Source: Veillonella agrestimuris (GTDB lineage: Bacteria > Bacillota > Negativicutes > Veillonellales > Veillonellaceae). From it: DNA of 64,000 nucleotides. Position 1 is the stretch's first letter. Every line of letters starts with the position of its first letter. Shown here one piece after another: positions 28,410 to 39,817 of the stretch. The position numbers were made by a program, and so were the translations under genes. The stretch covers positions 1 to 64,000 of the forward strand of contig NZ_CALPCS010000012.1 in assembly GCF_943193065.1 (NCBI RefSeq). The letters are read 5' to 3'. Under the pieces are notes generated by a model. It was not told where the DNA came from and ran no database searches. It worked only from the letters and a program-made list of their open reading frames with translations.

Positions 28410-29594
28410 TTAAAATCCTTTCGCTTCGTAAGCACGGCGCAATGATTCTAAACCGTCTACTAATACACTGCGCGGGCAAGCAACGTTGATACGTTCAAAT
28501 TGTTCGCCGTCTTTACCAAACATGGACCCACTGTCGAGCCATAATTTAGCATCTTCCAAGATCCATGTTTCTCTCTCTTCTGGCGTTAATGGTAACTGAG
28601 AACAATCGAACCACATCAAATACGTCCCTTCTGGACGAAGCATAGTCATTTTCGGAAAATGCTGTGCAAAATAATCGAGAGTAAATTGAATATTATCTTG
28701 CAAATAGACTTTCAATTCATCTAGCCATGGGCCACCCACTTCATAAGCCCCCTGACAGGCAACGAGGCCCATCGTATTTAACTGGCTAAATCCAGCTTTA
28801 TTAATTTCCTTTACGAAACGGCGTCGCAATGTAGCATTAGGAATAAAGATATTAGATACTTGTAATCCCGCAATATTGAAGGTCTTACTCGGCGCTGTAC
28901 AAATAATAGTCTGTTGCGCATAAGATTCTCCAAGATTAGCAAAGACAGTGTGCTCGTGGCCGTCCCAAACGAAATCAGCGTGAATTTCATCGCTCACGAT
29001 AAGCACATTATGGGAGATACAAATGTCGCCTAATCGCTTCAATTCTTCTTCAGTCCATACGCGGCCTACCGGATTGTGCGGATTGCACAGTAAAAAGAGT
29101 TTTACATTATGTTCTACAATGGCCTTTTCAATACCTTCAAAATCAATGCTATAGCTATTATCTCGATATATAAGCGGTACATTGATGAGCTTTCGATCAT
29201 TATCGTCAATGACTAAACTAAACGGATAGTACACCGGTTGATTAATGAGAACGCCGTCCCCTTCCTTTGTGAAAGCTCGCACTGCCATCGCTAAAGCAAA
29301 TACGATGCCTGGCGTTTTGACAAGCCACTCCTGTTGAATAGACCACTGAAAGCGGTCTTCGAACCAATGTTTGAGAGCCTCAAAATAAAACTCATCACTT
29401 TCGCTATAGCCGAAAATGCCGTGATTCACCCGTTCTACTAATCGTTCTTTCAACTCTTGAGGAATTTCAAAGTCCATATCGGCTACCCAAAACGGCTTCA
29501 CATCATCTGGTTTCCCTCGCTGCACAGCAAAGTCGTATTTTAAGGACTGTGTATTTGTTCTATCTACGATAGTATCAAAATTATAGCGCCCCAT
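28410..29594 (-). CDS. patB: PatB/MalY-type cystathionine beta-lyase
   Basis: A 394-residue fold-type I aminotransferase-like PLP enzyme. The N-terminus NFDTIVDRTNTQSLKYD and WVADMDFEIP are typical of MalY/PatB C-S lyases, the PLP lysine is in APSKTFNIAGLQ, and NPHNPVGRVW contacts the cofactor. It would cleave cystathionine or cysteine to release homocysteine or sulfide. It lies in a methionine/cysteine block with metA, metY and a broken trans-sulfuration gene. Confidence 0.9.
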   Translation of the reverse strand: MGRYNFDTIVDRTNTQSLKYDFAVQRGKPDDVKPFWVADMDFEIPQELKERLVERVNHGIFGYSESDEFYFEALKHWFEDRFQWSIQQEWLVKTPGIVFALAMAVRAFTKEGDGVLINQPVYYPFSLVIDDNDRKLINVPLIYRDNSYSIDFEGIEKAIVEHNVKLFLLCNPHNPVGRVWTEEELKRLGDICISHNVLIVSDEIHADFVWDGHEHTVFANLGESYAQQTIICTAPSKTFNIAGLQVSNIFIPNATLRRRFVKEINKAGFSQLNTMGLVACQGAYEVGGPWLDELKVYLQDNIQFTLDYFAQHFPKMTMLRPEGTYLMWFDCSQLPLTPEERETWILEDAKLWLDSGSMFGKDGEQFERINVACPRSVLVDGLESLRRAYEAKGF

Positions 29595-29645
29595 TATATC
29601 CCCTTTCTTAAAAACGACATAACTTCTATAAACTGTATTACACGA

Positions 29646-30780
29646 TTACTTATTAAATGCTTGTTTTAAATCAGCAATTAAATCATCTGTATCTTCAATC
29701 CCTACAGACAAACGCAAGAGACGGCGCGTAATTCCTTTTCGCTCTGCATCTTCTGGTTTCAAATCTGGATGGGTCTGTGTCACTGGATAGGTTAAAAGTG
29801 ATTCTGTGCCGCCAAGGCTTTCAGCGAATTGGATTAATTCAATGCCTTCCAATACTTGTTTCGCCGTTTCTTCGCTATCTACTTCGAAAGACAACATGCC
29901 GCCAAAGCCTGTCGTTTGTGATTTGTTAATGTCGTAACCAGGGTGTTCTGGCAAACCTGGGAATAATACTTTTGTCACTTTTGGATGTGCCTGTAACCAT
30001 TCAGCTAAAGCGATGGCATTTTTCTGGTGTTGTTCCATACGAAGCGCCAATGTTTTTACACCACGGATGACGAGCCAACTATCCATAGCAGATAAACAGG
30101 CTCCCACCGTTTTATAAGTAAGGCGCAACTTAGCCGCTAAGTCTTCATCTTTCACAATGGTAAAAACCAGAAATCACATCATGATGACCACCGATAAACT
30201 TTGTCCCACTATGGACTACAATATCAGCCCCCAAGGTCAAAGGCTTTTGGAAATACGGAGACAAGAATGTATTATCAATGATCACTAAAGCATTACGGGC
30301 ATGAGCAATGTCTACAATACCTCTAATATCTGTAATTTCCATCATAGGATTCGTAGGTGTTTCCACGAAAACAGCTTTGGTATTCTCTTTAAAAGCAGCT
30401 CTCACTGCATCTAAATCGGATGTACCTACATAAGTAAATTCAATACCATTTTGCTCATAAACATTAGTGAACATACGGATAGAACCGCCATATAAATCAT
30501 CCCCAACGATAACATGGTCACCAGGAGAAAATAAATGAAATACCGCATCAATAGCAGCCATACCAGAAGAAAAAGCCAATGCGTCTGTCCCTTCCTCTAA
30601 ATTGGCCATCAACGTTTCCAAGCGTTCCCGCGTAGGATTAGATTCGCGAGAATATTGAAACCCTGTCGTGTCTCCCAAACTAGGATGAGAGAACGTACTA
30701 GACATATAAATGGCTGGAGAAATAGCTCCTGTATTATCTGGTTTACCGCTACCGTGCACGCATTTTGTATTAAATTTCAT
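29646..30780 (-). pseudogene. Frameshifted cystathionine gamma-synthase/lyase-type gene
   Basis: Two overlapping frames together make one complete Cys/Met-metabolism PLP enzyme of about 380 residues. The first (30780 to 30145) runs from MKFNTKCVHGSGKPD through the PLP lysine HSGTKFIGGHHD to ISGF and then terminates. The second (to 29646) resumes with VKDEDLAAKLRLTYKTVG and ends normally. Removing one C in the TACC at about 30161 would restore the frame as SGFY-IVKDED. It is either a recent inactivating mutation or a base-calling error. Everything else looks intact, including an AAGGAG ribosome binding site. Gamma-synthase and gamma-lyase cannot be told apart here. Confidence 0.85.
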
Positions 30781-30914
30781 ATAATCTCTCCTTATCTATG
30801 TATGATTATAACTACCCCTATACAGTGAGTTAATCTTCCGTCACTTTAATTCCTATTTTTTTAGAAGGTCTTAATACACCTACTAAAAAACTATACTATA
30901 AAAATATTATATTC

Positions 30915-30943
30915 ATTATAGAAAAACATAGTCTCTAAGTCAA
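30915..30943 (-). promoter_or_regulatory. Promoter of the cystathionine gamma-synthase-type gene
   Basis: On the minus strand TTGACT (30943-30938), a 17-nt spacer and TATAAT (30920-30915) form a near-consensus sigma-70 promoter. The resulting leader is about 130 nt and contains an imperfect hairpin with TTTTTTAG / CTAAAAAA arms. I could not match it to a SAM riboswitch or T-box. Confidence 0.7.
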
Positions 30944-30945
30944 TG

Positions 30946-30981
30946 AAAAGGGCTTCTCACAATGCGTGAAAAGCCCTTTTT
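30946..30981. terminator. Terminator after the ECF-like membrane protein gene
   Basis: The stem AAAAGGGCTT-TCAC / GTGA-AAGCCCTTTT contains one mismatch and has a 5-nt loop and T-runs on both sides. It separates the transporter block from the promoter of the downstream methionine-type gene. Confidence 0.8.
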
Positions 30982-31021
30982 TGTCATATGCATTTTTTAT
31001 CTGTTGTCATAACTTTTAGTT

Positions 31022-31528
31022 TTATCCATCAATACGTCGCATAATCCCTAATGCAATGATGATACCTAAGGAAGACGTAATAAGCTGTGGCCAACTAAAA
31101 GCCAATAATACAGCCATCGCTTTTGGCCCTGTTATATTCCATACGTGCAATAAAGCTAATGCACCGCCATAGAGAACTGCCATTTTCCCTGTAGAAGCAG
31201 CCCCTATGATAAGCCAAATTGGTCTATCTTTTAGCCAATGGACTAATATTACATACACCGATGTGCCCAATCCGGTTACTAACACTAAAGGCAGAATCGG
31301 CAACATTCCCTGCATATAAGCTATTACCGGTGTAATCCAAGCGATTACCATTCCTGCTTGCCACCCATATCGCCATGTAGCCAATACATACGTAGCCGAT
31401 ACAACAGTTCCAATGACAAACATACTCACTTGTGGCGGAATAGGAAATAAAATACGTAAACTTTGCGCTATCAATGCAATAGCTAATAACATAGCAGTGC
31501 CTGTTATAGTTCTTACATCAAATATCAT
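31022..31528 (-). CDS. Membrane protein resembling an ECF transporter S component
   Basis: A 168-residue protein with about five hydrophobic helices and little else. The N-terminus TGTAMLLAIALIAQSLRILFP and the VVSATYVLATWRYGWQAGM segment resemble the small membrane-embedded substrate-binding components of energy-coupling-factor vitamin and metal transporters. No EcfA or EcfT gene is near; S components often share those in trans. Substrate unknown. It is last in a run after the DASS and PACE genes, 15 nt from the latter. Confidence 0.6.
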   Translation of the reverse strand: MIFDVRTITGTAMLLAIALIAQSLRILFPIPPQVSMFVIGTVVSATYVLATWRYGWQAGMVIAWITPVIAYMQGMLPILPLVLVTGLGTSVYVILVHWLKDRPIWLIIGAASTGKMAVLYGGALALLHVWNITGPKAMAVLLAFSWPQLITSSLGIIIALGIMRRIDG

Positions 31529-31543
31529 ACTCCCTCAAGCTCC

Positions 31544-31972
31544 CTATTCTGCATTCACAAAACGAATGCGCAAATGATCATAGCCCCAATTAAAGACATA
31601 TGTGTACCCCAAAATAGCTAATGTCATGCTAATATCGGCCATGAATGCTTCTACAAAAGTCATGTTCATAAAATACATAATCATTGGAATCGTAGCAGCC
31701 AACAAAAGGCCTTCAAAAAGAACAGCATGCGTAATGCGAATGCCTACACCACGATCTAATCGATTACCAGGTACGAATTTATCAAACACCCAGTTGAACA
31801 CAAAATTCCATACCATGGCAGTGAGAGAAATTAAAATCGTCACTAATAACGGACTGCCTCCATGGCTCTGACTTTCACCGCTATGGGTAATCAGCAGCAT
31901 GATTAGATAGCCTATTAAAATAGCTCCCATTTCAAATAAAACGGACTGAACTAAACGTTCTTTAAAAGACAT
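31544..31972 (-). CDS. PACE-family multidrug/biocide efflux transporter
   Basis: A 142-residue protein made of two tandem transmembrane-pair repeats (four helices). It has the PACE/AceI hallmarks: RLVQSVLFEMGAI at the start of helix 1 with its conserved Glu, and WNFVFNWVFD closing the first pair, echoed by YTYVFNWGYD closing the second. The family exports chlorhexidine, acriflavine or short diamines by proton exchange. GGGGAG precedes the ATG. The DASS carrier gene is 23 nt upstream. Confidence 0.85.
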   Translation of the reverse strand: MSFKERLVQSVLFEMGAILIGYLIMLLITHSGESQSHGGSPLLVTILISLTAMVWNFVFNWVFDKFVPGNRLDRGVGIRITHAVLFEGLLLAATIPMIMYFMNMTFVEAFMADISMTLAILGYTYVFNWGYDHLRIRFVNAE

Positions 31973-31995
31973 GCGTGTCTCCCCTTACATAATGC

Positions 31996-33465
31996 TTAGT
32001 GCAACGTAGGCATTACGAATTGGATCCAAGGAATACCTACGAGGATATAAATAGCTAAATAAATAAAACCGAAAATGGCGCCTAATTTCCAGAACTCTGG
32101 TCCTTTGTTATAGCCGCTAGCAAACCAGATTGGGCTATGCCCCGTACCATACGGTGTGAGGATACCAGCAATACCAACTGGAAGCAATAAAATGTACATC
32201 GTCATAACTGGATCAATACCAGGAATTTGCATAATCAACGTCGCAAACAAGCCCACCATAGCTGTACTATAGGCTGTGGCAGAAGCGAAGAAATAGCGAA
32301 GCAAGCAGAATGCGATAAGCAAACCTAATACAGCCATTGTCGGATCTAAGGATACAAGGTAGCCGCCAGCAGCTTTTGCCAACCAATCAAGGAAACCTAC
32401 GTTTTTAAGACCTGCCGCCATAGGTACTAATGTAGCAAACCAAGTCAATACATTCCAAGCCGGTTTATTACCGAGGAAATCTTGCCACGTAATGATTTTT
32501 GTGAAAATCATCAAAATAATAACGATTAACGCTGTTGTAGTCGGATTGATTTTGAATGTGCTTGCACCAATCCAAAGAACAAGAGCTAAAATAGAAATGC
32601 TCGCCATGGCGATTTCGCTACGAGTCATAGCTCCTAATTTTTGGAACTCTGCTTTTGCCCATTCTGCAATTTCAGGAGATCCTTTCACTTCTGGTTTACA
32701 GAAGACATATGTCAATAATGGCGTAATGATTAATAAAATAAGACCTACTGGTAAGAATGCGATAAACCAGCTACCCCAGCTGCTTGGTGTTACGATGCCT
32801 GCTTTGGCAGATAATTCAAGAACAAGCGGGTTTGGTGCCGCACCAGTAAGGAATAAAGAGCTTGTTACACAAGTTGTCGCCAATGCTACCCAGTTCAAAT
32901 AGGAACCAATACGGCGAGGATTTTTATCTGGATACGAATCAAACATTGGAGAAATGCTAGATACGATTGGGTAAATCGTACCGCCAGAACGAGCCGCATT
33001 ACTTGGAATGAATGGTGCTAATACAAGGTCAGTTAAGGCGATAGCATAGCCCAAACCAAGAGAAGATTTACCTAATTTTTGTACTAAGAACAAAGCAATA
33101 CGACGGCCCAAGCCAGAATTTTCATAACCAATACCAATCATGAACGCCGCAAAGATAAGCCATACAATCGTATTAGAGAAGCCACTAAGTCCCCAACTAA
33201 TTGCTTGCGCTGATGTAATTGCCTTCGCAACGCCTGTCGCCTTATCTACCGTGACTACAGGGCCTACTTTGAATAATACAGATAGAGTAATAGCAATAAT
33301 ACCGATAAAAGCAGGTGGCAATGGCTCTAAAATCAAACCTACTACAAGGCCTGCGAAGATACTCACATAGATCCAAGCATCTGCGCTTAATCCTGCTGGT
33401 GCTCCAATGAGCCACACTAACACAGCGACTACGAGAGGAGCAAACAATTTCCAATTTACGTTCAT
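31996..33465 (-). CDS. DASS-family sodium-coupled anion symporter
   Basis: A 489-residue inner-membrane carrier with about 12 helices, of the divalent anion:sodium symporter family (CitT/SLC13). Recognisable features are SNAARSGGTIYPIV and the SNT-like motif region GFSNTIVWLIFAAFM, and the C-terminal LTPYGTGHSPIWFASGY. Likely substrates are di- or tricarboxylates such as succinate, tartrate or citrate, but the choice cannot be made from sequence. GGAGAG precedes the ATG. It is first of a three-gene run and divergent from the ABC exporter. Confidence 0.9.
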   Translation of the reverse strand: MNVNWKLFAPLVVAVLVWLIGAPAGLSADAWIYVSIFAGLVVGLILEPLPPAFIGIIAITLSVLFKVGPVVTVDKATGVAKAITSAQAISWGLSGFSNTIVWLIFAAFMIGIGYENSGLGRRIALFLVQKLGKSSLGLGYAIALTDLVLAPFIPSNAARSGGTIYPIVSSISPMFDSYPDKNPRRIGSYLNWVALATTCVTSSLFLTGAAPNPLVLELSAKAGIVTPSSWGSWFIAFLPVGLILLIITPLLTYVFCKPEVKGSPEIAEWAKAEFQKLGAMTRSEIAMASISILALVLWIGASTFKINPTTTALIVIILMIFTKIITWQDFLGNKPAWNVLTWFATLVPMAAGLKNVGFLDWLAKAAGGYLVSLDPTMAVLGLLIAFCLLRYFFASATAYSTAMVGLFATLIMQIPGIDPVMTMYILLLPVGIAGILTPYGTGHSPIWFASGYNKGPEFWKLGAIFGFIYLAIYILVGIPWIQFVMPTLH

Positions 33466-33634
33466 TAAAAACTCTCCTTACTTAAGAAAAAACACTTACA
33501 TGCATTAAAAATGCTTTTCTAGTATATCAAAAAATAAGATACCCGTATATATAAATACAGCATAATGCAATTGCCACTCACTCAACATGTATCAGTTTTA
33601 TAAATCTGCACAAATCATAGTATAAATCGTACTA

Positions 33635-33663
33635 TTGCGTACTAAAATTGTATGCAATATAAT
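33635..33663 (+). promoter_or_regulatory. Promoter of the ABC exporter operon
   Basis: TTGCGT (33635-33640), a 17-nt spacer and TATAAT (33658-33663) make a good sigma-70 promoter about 30 nt before the start codon. A direct repeat CGTACTA (33628-33634 and 33638-33644, 10-nt period) straddles the -35 box and could be an operator for a repressor. Confidence 0.65.
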
Positions 33664-33694
33664 AGAAAAATATAACGATCAAAAAGGAGTACTT

Positions 33695-35541
<1,847 letters not shown>

Positions 35542-35545
<4 letters not shown>

Positions 35546-37305
35546 ACCCACTCAAACGATTCCTGGTAGAATCTAAAAACCAATGGGGCTGGTTAATCCT
35601 CCTCATTGTAGCCCTCATTGGAGCGTCCATTTTCGAAGTATCGGCACCGATTTTTCTCGGTAACATCGTAGATGCTATCGTGCAAGGCTTAACGAATGGA
35701 CAAGATATGAGCATCATTATGAGCTCTGTAGACTCCATCATCCTTATCCTCATTGCGTTATACGCCGGCCATGCGCTGTGTACCTACTTTGGCGAATATA
35801 TGATGGCCTCCATCGCCGCCTCTATGGTATTAACTTTGCGCAATCGCATGAGCAAACACTTATATACATTGCCTATCGGATACTTTCACAATCATCAACG
35901 TGGTGACATTCTTAGCCGTCTCACGTCGGATTTAGATGCCATTGAGGAAACTGTCCAAGAAGGTGTACCTGGCATTATCTCCTCTATCATCGGTATCGTA
36001 GGGGCCATTGCTATGATGTTATGGATTAGTCCCCTATTAGGGACTTCCATTATTGGCATCGTTCTCCTCGGTATGGCCTGCCTCGCTTGGACATCGAAAC
36101 GGGCGCGCCGTGTGTACCTTCGAAACCAAGAGGCACTAGGCGAATTTAACAGCGGCGTCGAAGAAATCGTTATCGGTAAATCTGTTATCCAAGCTTTCAG
36201 TTTAGAAACAACCACGACGGACAATGTGACAGAACTTAACGCCACCCTCTTTAAACGTATGCGTTCTGCCTCTTTTATGAGTCAGCTCATTTATCCCCTC
36301 GTGTCTTTCTTGAACCAAATTAGTTACGTTATCGTAGCCATCCAAGGGGGCATCATGGTCCTTCGCGGATCTATTAGTATCGGCGATATTCAAGCCTTCT
36401 TCCTTTATGTGACGCAAGTATCGGACCCCATTTCTCGGAGTTCCTATATCATCACGAAATTCCAAGAAACAGCGGCCGCCTTAGGTCGTATTTACGAAGT
36501 CATCGATGCGCCATCCGAGGTGGACGACGGCACCATCACTTTAAGCGCCACTACGACGACGTCTCACAAGGGAACGATTCACTTTGACCATGTGGACTTT
36601 GGTTATTCTGAAAGCAACGTCTTTATGAAAGACCTGAATATCCACATTCCTGGCGGATCTATGGCAGCTATTGTAGGCCCTACGGGGGCTGGTAAAAGTA
36701 CCTTAGTCAATCTCATTATGCGATTTTACGAAGTCCTCGGAGGCCGTATCACCATCGACGGCGTCGATATTCGGGACCTCTCTCGTGAAAGCCTCCATAA
36801 GGAAATCGGTATGGTTCTACAAGATGCATGGATTTTCACCGGCACCATAGCCGACAACATCGGTTATGGAAAGCCAAATGCAACGCGAGAGGAAATCGAA
36901 TACGTAGCAAAACTCGCCATGGCAGACCACTTTATTCGCACCTTACCACAAGGCTACGATACAGTCCTCAAACAAGGCGGCGATGATCTCTCCCAAGGGC
37001 AACGCCAACTCATCACTATTGCGCGCGCATTTTTAGCAGACCCTAAAATCCTCATCTTAGACGAAGCTACCGCTAATGTAGACACGCGTACCGAAGTAGA
37101 AGTACAAAAAGCCATGAACACCTTGCTTCAAGGCCGTACAAGCATCGTCATTGCCCACCGCCTGTCAACAATAAAAAATGCCGACTTCCTACTCGTCGTA
37201 GAAAACGGCACCATTGTAGAAACAGGAACCCACCAAGAACTCATGGACCTAGGCGGGCACTATAAAGAGTTATATGAAAACTATGCGGCAGGAATGTCGG
37301 TATAG
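35542..37305 (+). CDS. ABC exporter half-transporter (subunit 2, catalytic)
   Basis: A 587-residue partner of the preceding gene. After six transmembrane helices come Walker A GPTGAGKST, a variant signature LSQGQRQ, Walker B ILILDEATANVD with the catalytic Glu, and the H-loop IVIAHRLST. The combination of LSQGQ here and a Glu-to-Asp change in the partner is the pattern of asymmetric heterodimeric exporters. Start ATG overlaps the upstream stop by 4 nt. Confidence 0.94.
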
Positions 37306-37371
37306 CACAATATGATATAATTTGTATAGTTATGTATTATGTAGTTTGTTATTATATAAGGAGCGTCTTTT

Positions 37372-38136
37372 ATGAAAGCTAACACGATTTTACTAAAAAC
37401 TATATTGTTAGGCCTTTTGGCTACTACTCTATCCCTACCTGTAGTAGCAACGGATACCAACAATAAAGAACCACTTATAATTCACGCAGTATCAACTATA
37501 GGTGGCAATCCAGCGGATACTACGTACTATAATAGCGAAGCAGAAGCTCAAAAAGCGTTAGAAAAGAAATTAGAAGAACAAAATAAACTCACTATTAAGA
37601 ATAGAGAAAAACGTGGACCACAAACAAAAGCTCAAATCATTAGTAGTTTAAAACGCATTAACCCCCATCCGCCAGTAGAAAAAACGGCAGCACTTCAATC
37701 TGAACTATATAGTAGCTTCCTTGGTACGCCTTTGGATCTTCATATGACCGAAGTGTATGTAGCAGACTACGACACCATCAAGTCCGGAGAGCCCTATGTA
37801 TATGCTGAATATGTAGATATGAACAATGCCAATGTCTTTGCAGAACAAGATACAGTCACGGCTATTTCTGCACCAATTATTACAAGCACTTTCAGAAAAG
37901 ATGAAAATAAATCCTTTGGTATCGAAGGATACATCTATTTTATTGATAGCAAAACAAAATCTGTTTCAATGGCTTATATAACTGATTTAGCCAGTCTAAG
38001 CGAAACCGAACTTAAAAATCTTTCTAACAACAAAAACATTATATTCAAAGTGCCTAATCACACGTTAACTACTACAGACGACAACTATAAAATGGCATTA
38101 CTGCTATATAAAAAACTGACTAATAAAACTTTGTAA
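37372..38136 (+). CDS. Exported protein of unknown function
   Basis: A 254-residue protein I do not recognise. An N-terminal signal peptide is clear: basic start, hydrophobic LLGLLATTLSLPVVA and a probable cut after VVATD. A Lys/Glu-rich, probably helical segment follows (about residues 55-85). The rest is mixed, with tyrosines (VYVADYDTIK, EGYIYFID) suggesting a beta-rich domain. AAGGAG precedes the ATG. It is separated by 66 nt from the ABC exporter. The IS element begins about 20-40 nt past its stop. Confidence 0.7.
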   Translation: MKANTILLKTILLGLLATTLSLPVVATDTNNKEPLIIHAVSTIGGNPADTTYYNSEAEAQKALEKKLEEQNKLTIKNREKRGPQTKAQIISSLKRINPHPPVEKTAALQSELYSSFLGTPLDLHMTEVYVADYDTIKSGEPYVYAEYVDMNNANVFAEQDTVTAISAPIITSTFRKDENKSFGIEGYIYFIDSKTKSVSMAYITDLASLSETELKNLSNNKNIIFKVPNHTLTTTDDNYKMALLLYKKLTNKTL

Positions 38137-38237
38137 TTTGTAAAATAAGAACTATAAAAAGAGCACCTAGAACTGAACCTCCCCCCAAAAGTTAGACTTT
38201 TATTTCCGAGTAATCCAAATGGATTGCTCGGATTTTT

Positions 38238-39038
38238 TTATGCTGCTGTATTAGCTAGTCGATAATCAACTGGACTTAGCCAGTTTAGTTTTTCTTTAAT
38301 TCGTTTTGTATTGTAATAGATAATGTAGTTCTCAATTGTAGTTTTTAACTCATCGTAACTATAAAATGTATGTCCATAGTAGATTTCTTGTTTTAGTAAA
38401 GCAAAGAAGTTTTCCATTGGTGAATTGTCTAAACAATTGCCTTTTCTCGACATACTTTGGAAGATGCCATGCTTTTTTAGATTGTGCTGATAGGCTTTCA
38501 TTTGGTACGCCCAACCTCGGTCTGAATGAAAGGTTCTCCTATATGATGCATTAGCCGTAATTTCGATAGCACGTGTTTGAGCAGCGAGGATAGCTTCTGC
38601 TGATGGTTTCGGACTTATACTAAAACTTATAACTTCACTATTATACAAATCCATAAATGGATCTAAGTACAATTTTCTCACTTTCAATTCGCCATTAGCT
38701 CCGAGTTCATAATATTTAAACTCAGATGTATCTGTAGTAATTTTTTGATGAGGCTCAGTACAGTTAAATCTACGGTTCACGCGATTAGGCGCAATAGGCC
38801 CTTGAACACCTTTATAAGCATTGTACTTGCGGCTTCTATGAGAAAATGTTTTGACTTGCAGATGGAATTTTTGCAGGATACGCTGCAATTTTTTCTTATT
38901 TATGATGACCCCTTGTTGTTTTAATAAGGGCAAGAGTCTTCTATACCCATAATGGGGATGTTCTTTACGAATCTCTTCAATAGCCATTTGAATAGGCGTA
39001 TCTGAATCGTCTAGTTTAAATTGTTTTTGCCAGTACAT
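38238..39038 (-). CDS. IS3-family transposase OrfB (DDE integrase)
   Basis: At least 266 residues of the rve integrase core with an HTH_21-type N-terminus (HPHYGYRRLLPLL). The catalytic triad is Asp in TTDTSEFKYY, Asp in FHSDRGWAYQ and Glu in PMENFFALLKQE, with the usual C-terminal YNTKRIKEKLNWLSPVDYR. The frame extends upstream without a stop into the end of orfA as EFKLTEILAALKFPKATY, in the -1 frame. The likely product is therefore an OrfA-OrfB fusion made by programmed frameshifting, not a separate start at the internal ATG. Confidence 0.93.
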   Translation of the reverse strand: MYWQKQFKLDDSDTPIQMAIEEIRKEHPHYGYRRLLPLLKQQGVIINKKKLQRILQKFHLQVKTFSHRSRKYNAYKGVQGPIAPNRVNRRFNCTEPHQKITTDTSEFKYYELGANGELKVRKLYLDPFMDLYNSEVISFSISPKPSAEAILAAQTRAIEITANASYRRTFHSDRGWAYQMKAYQHNLKKHGIFQSMSRKGNCLDNSPMENFFALLKQEIYYGHTFYSYDELKTTIENYIIYYNTKRIKEKLNWLSPVDYRLANTAA

Positions 39039-39079
39039 ATACGTTGCTTTTGGAAACTTTAGGGCAGCAAGAATCTCTG

Positions 39080-39679
39080 TTAGTTTGAATTCTCCTCGGA
39101 GACTGCTAATGATTCTTGCTGTTCTTTCATTTTTCGAGCGTCCTCGAGGCGCAATCTCCTCAATTCTTTTAAATAGGCATTCTCTATTCGGGCATACAGT
39201 AATTGTTTCTCTAATTCTAAAATACGAAGTTGATCAGGTGTTAACTCTTTCTTATTTCTTTTGGTACGCTGTTTTGCTTGTACTTGTTTATTCTTTTTAG
39301 TATCTGCTTGTTCCATACTAGGTGTCCGTCCCTTCACTCGCATAGCAAACGCATCGATACCATCGTTTCGGAATTCTGATACCCATCGAGCTATTAAGGT
39401 GGAGTCGTGAAGTCCATAGTGTGATGCGATTTGCTGATACGATAATTCACTTGTTAAGTATGACTCTACCACAGATAGCTTAAATTCAGAAGTATATGTT
39501 GCATGATTGCGTTTTCTGTATAGACCTTTGAAACCAAAGTTTTTAAATGCACTGACCCACCGTTCGATTTGTGCTGCATTTTTAACGCCATACTTCTTAG
39601 CTAAATACTTGTAGCCACCTTCGTTATTCATGTATGCTGTAACAATTTTTAATTTTAACGCAAAGCTATATTTTGCCAT
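39080..39679 (-). CDS. IS3-family transposase OrfA (helix-turn-helix)
   Basis: A 199-residue DNA-binding protein with two helix-turn-helix repeats (KIVTAYMNNEGGYKYLAKKY and a second copy, YLTSELSYQQIASHYGL), followed by a basic linker and a C-terminal leucine-zipper-like coiled coil (LRILELEKQLLYARIENAY). This is typical of IS150-type OrfA. GGAGG lies upstream of the ATG. A run of five A in CGAAAAATG near its end is a possible slip site. Confidence 0.9.
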   Translation of the reverse strand: MAKYSFALKLKIVTAYMNNEGGYKYLAKKYGVKNAAQIERWVSAFKNFGFKGLYRKRNHATYTSEFKLSVVESYLTSELSYQQIASHYGLHDSTLIARWVSEFRNDGIDAFAMRVKGRTPSMEQADTKKNKQVQAKQRTKRNKKELTPDQLRILELEKQLLYARIENAYLKELRRLRLEDARKMKEQQESLAVSEENSN

Positions 39680-39817
39680 AGAAAAACCGACCTCCTTAAG
39701 GTTAGATTGTTGGTCTAACTTTAAGGGGTCGGTTCAGTTCTAGGTGCTCTTTTTTTGCATGCATATTTTTTAGTACCTGATCATTTAACTAATCCATTGA
39801 ATATGTAAATGCTAAAA

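Larger units (their letters stand above)
38156..39755. mobile_element. IS3-family (IS150-type) insertion sequence
   Basis: About 1.6 kb with two minus-strand frames, orfA and orfB. The imperfect inner terminal repeats are TGAACC...CCCAAAAGTTAGAC at the left (from 38174) and the complement at the right (to 39734). Symmetry continues outward for 18 more bases (AAAAAGAGCACCTAGAAC at 38156-38173 and its complement at 39735-39752). Either the element has long ends, or it inserted inside an existing terminator hairpin whose two arms now flank it. No 3-4 bp direct target duplication is evident. OrfB lies in the -1 frame relative to orfA, as expected for a frameshifted OrfAB transposase. Confidence 0.9.

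Noticed and set aside
30781..30914. SAM riboswitch for the methionine-type gene
   Set aside because: The leader has one imperfect hairpin but none of the conserved SAM-I core segments that I could recognise.
31602..31871. 89-residue plus-strand frame
   Set aside because: It is antisense shadow coding within the PACE transporter gene, with no ribosome binding site.
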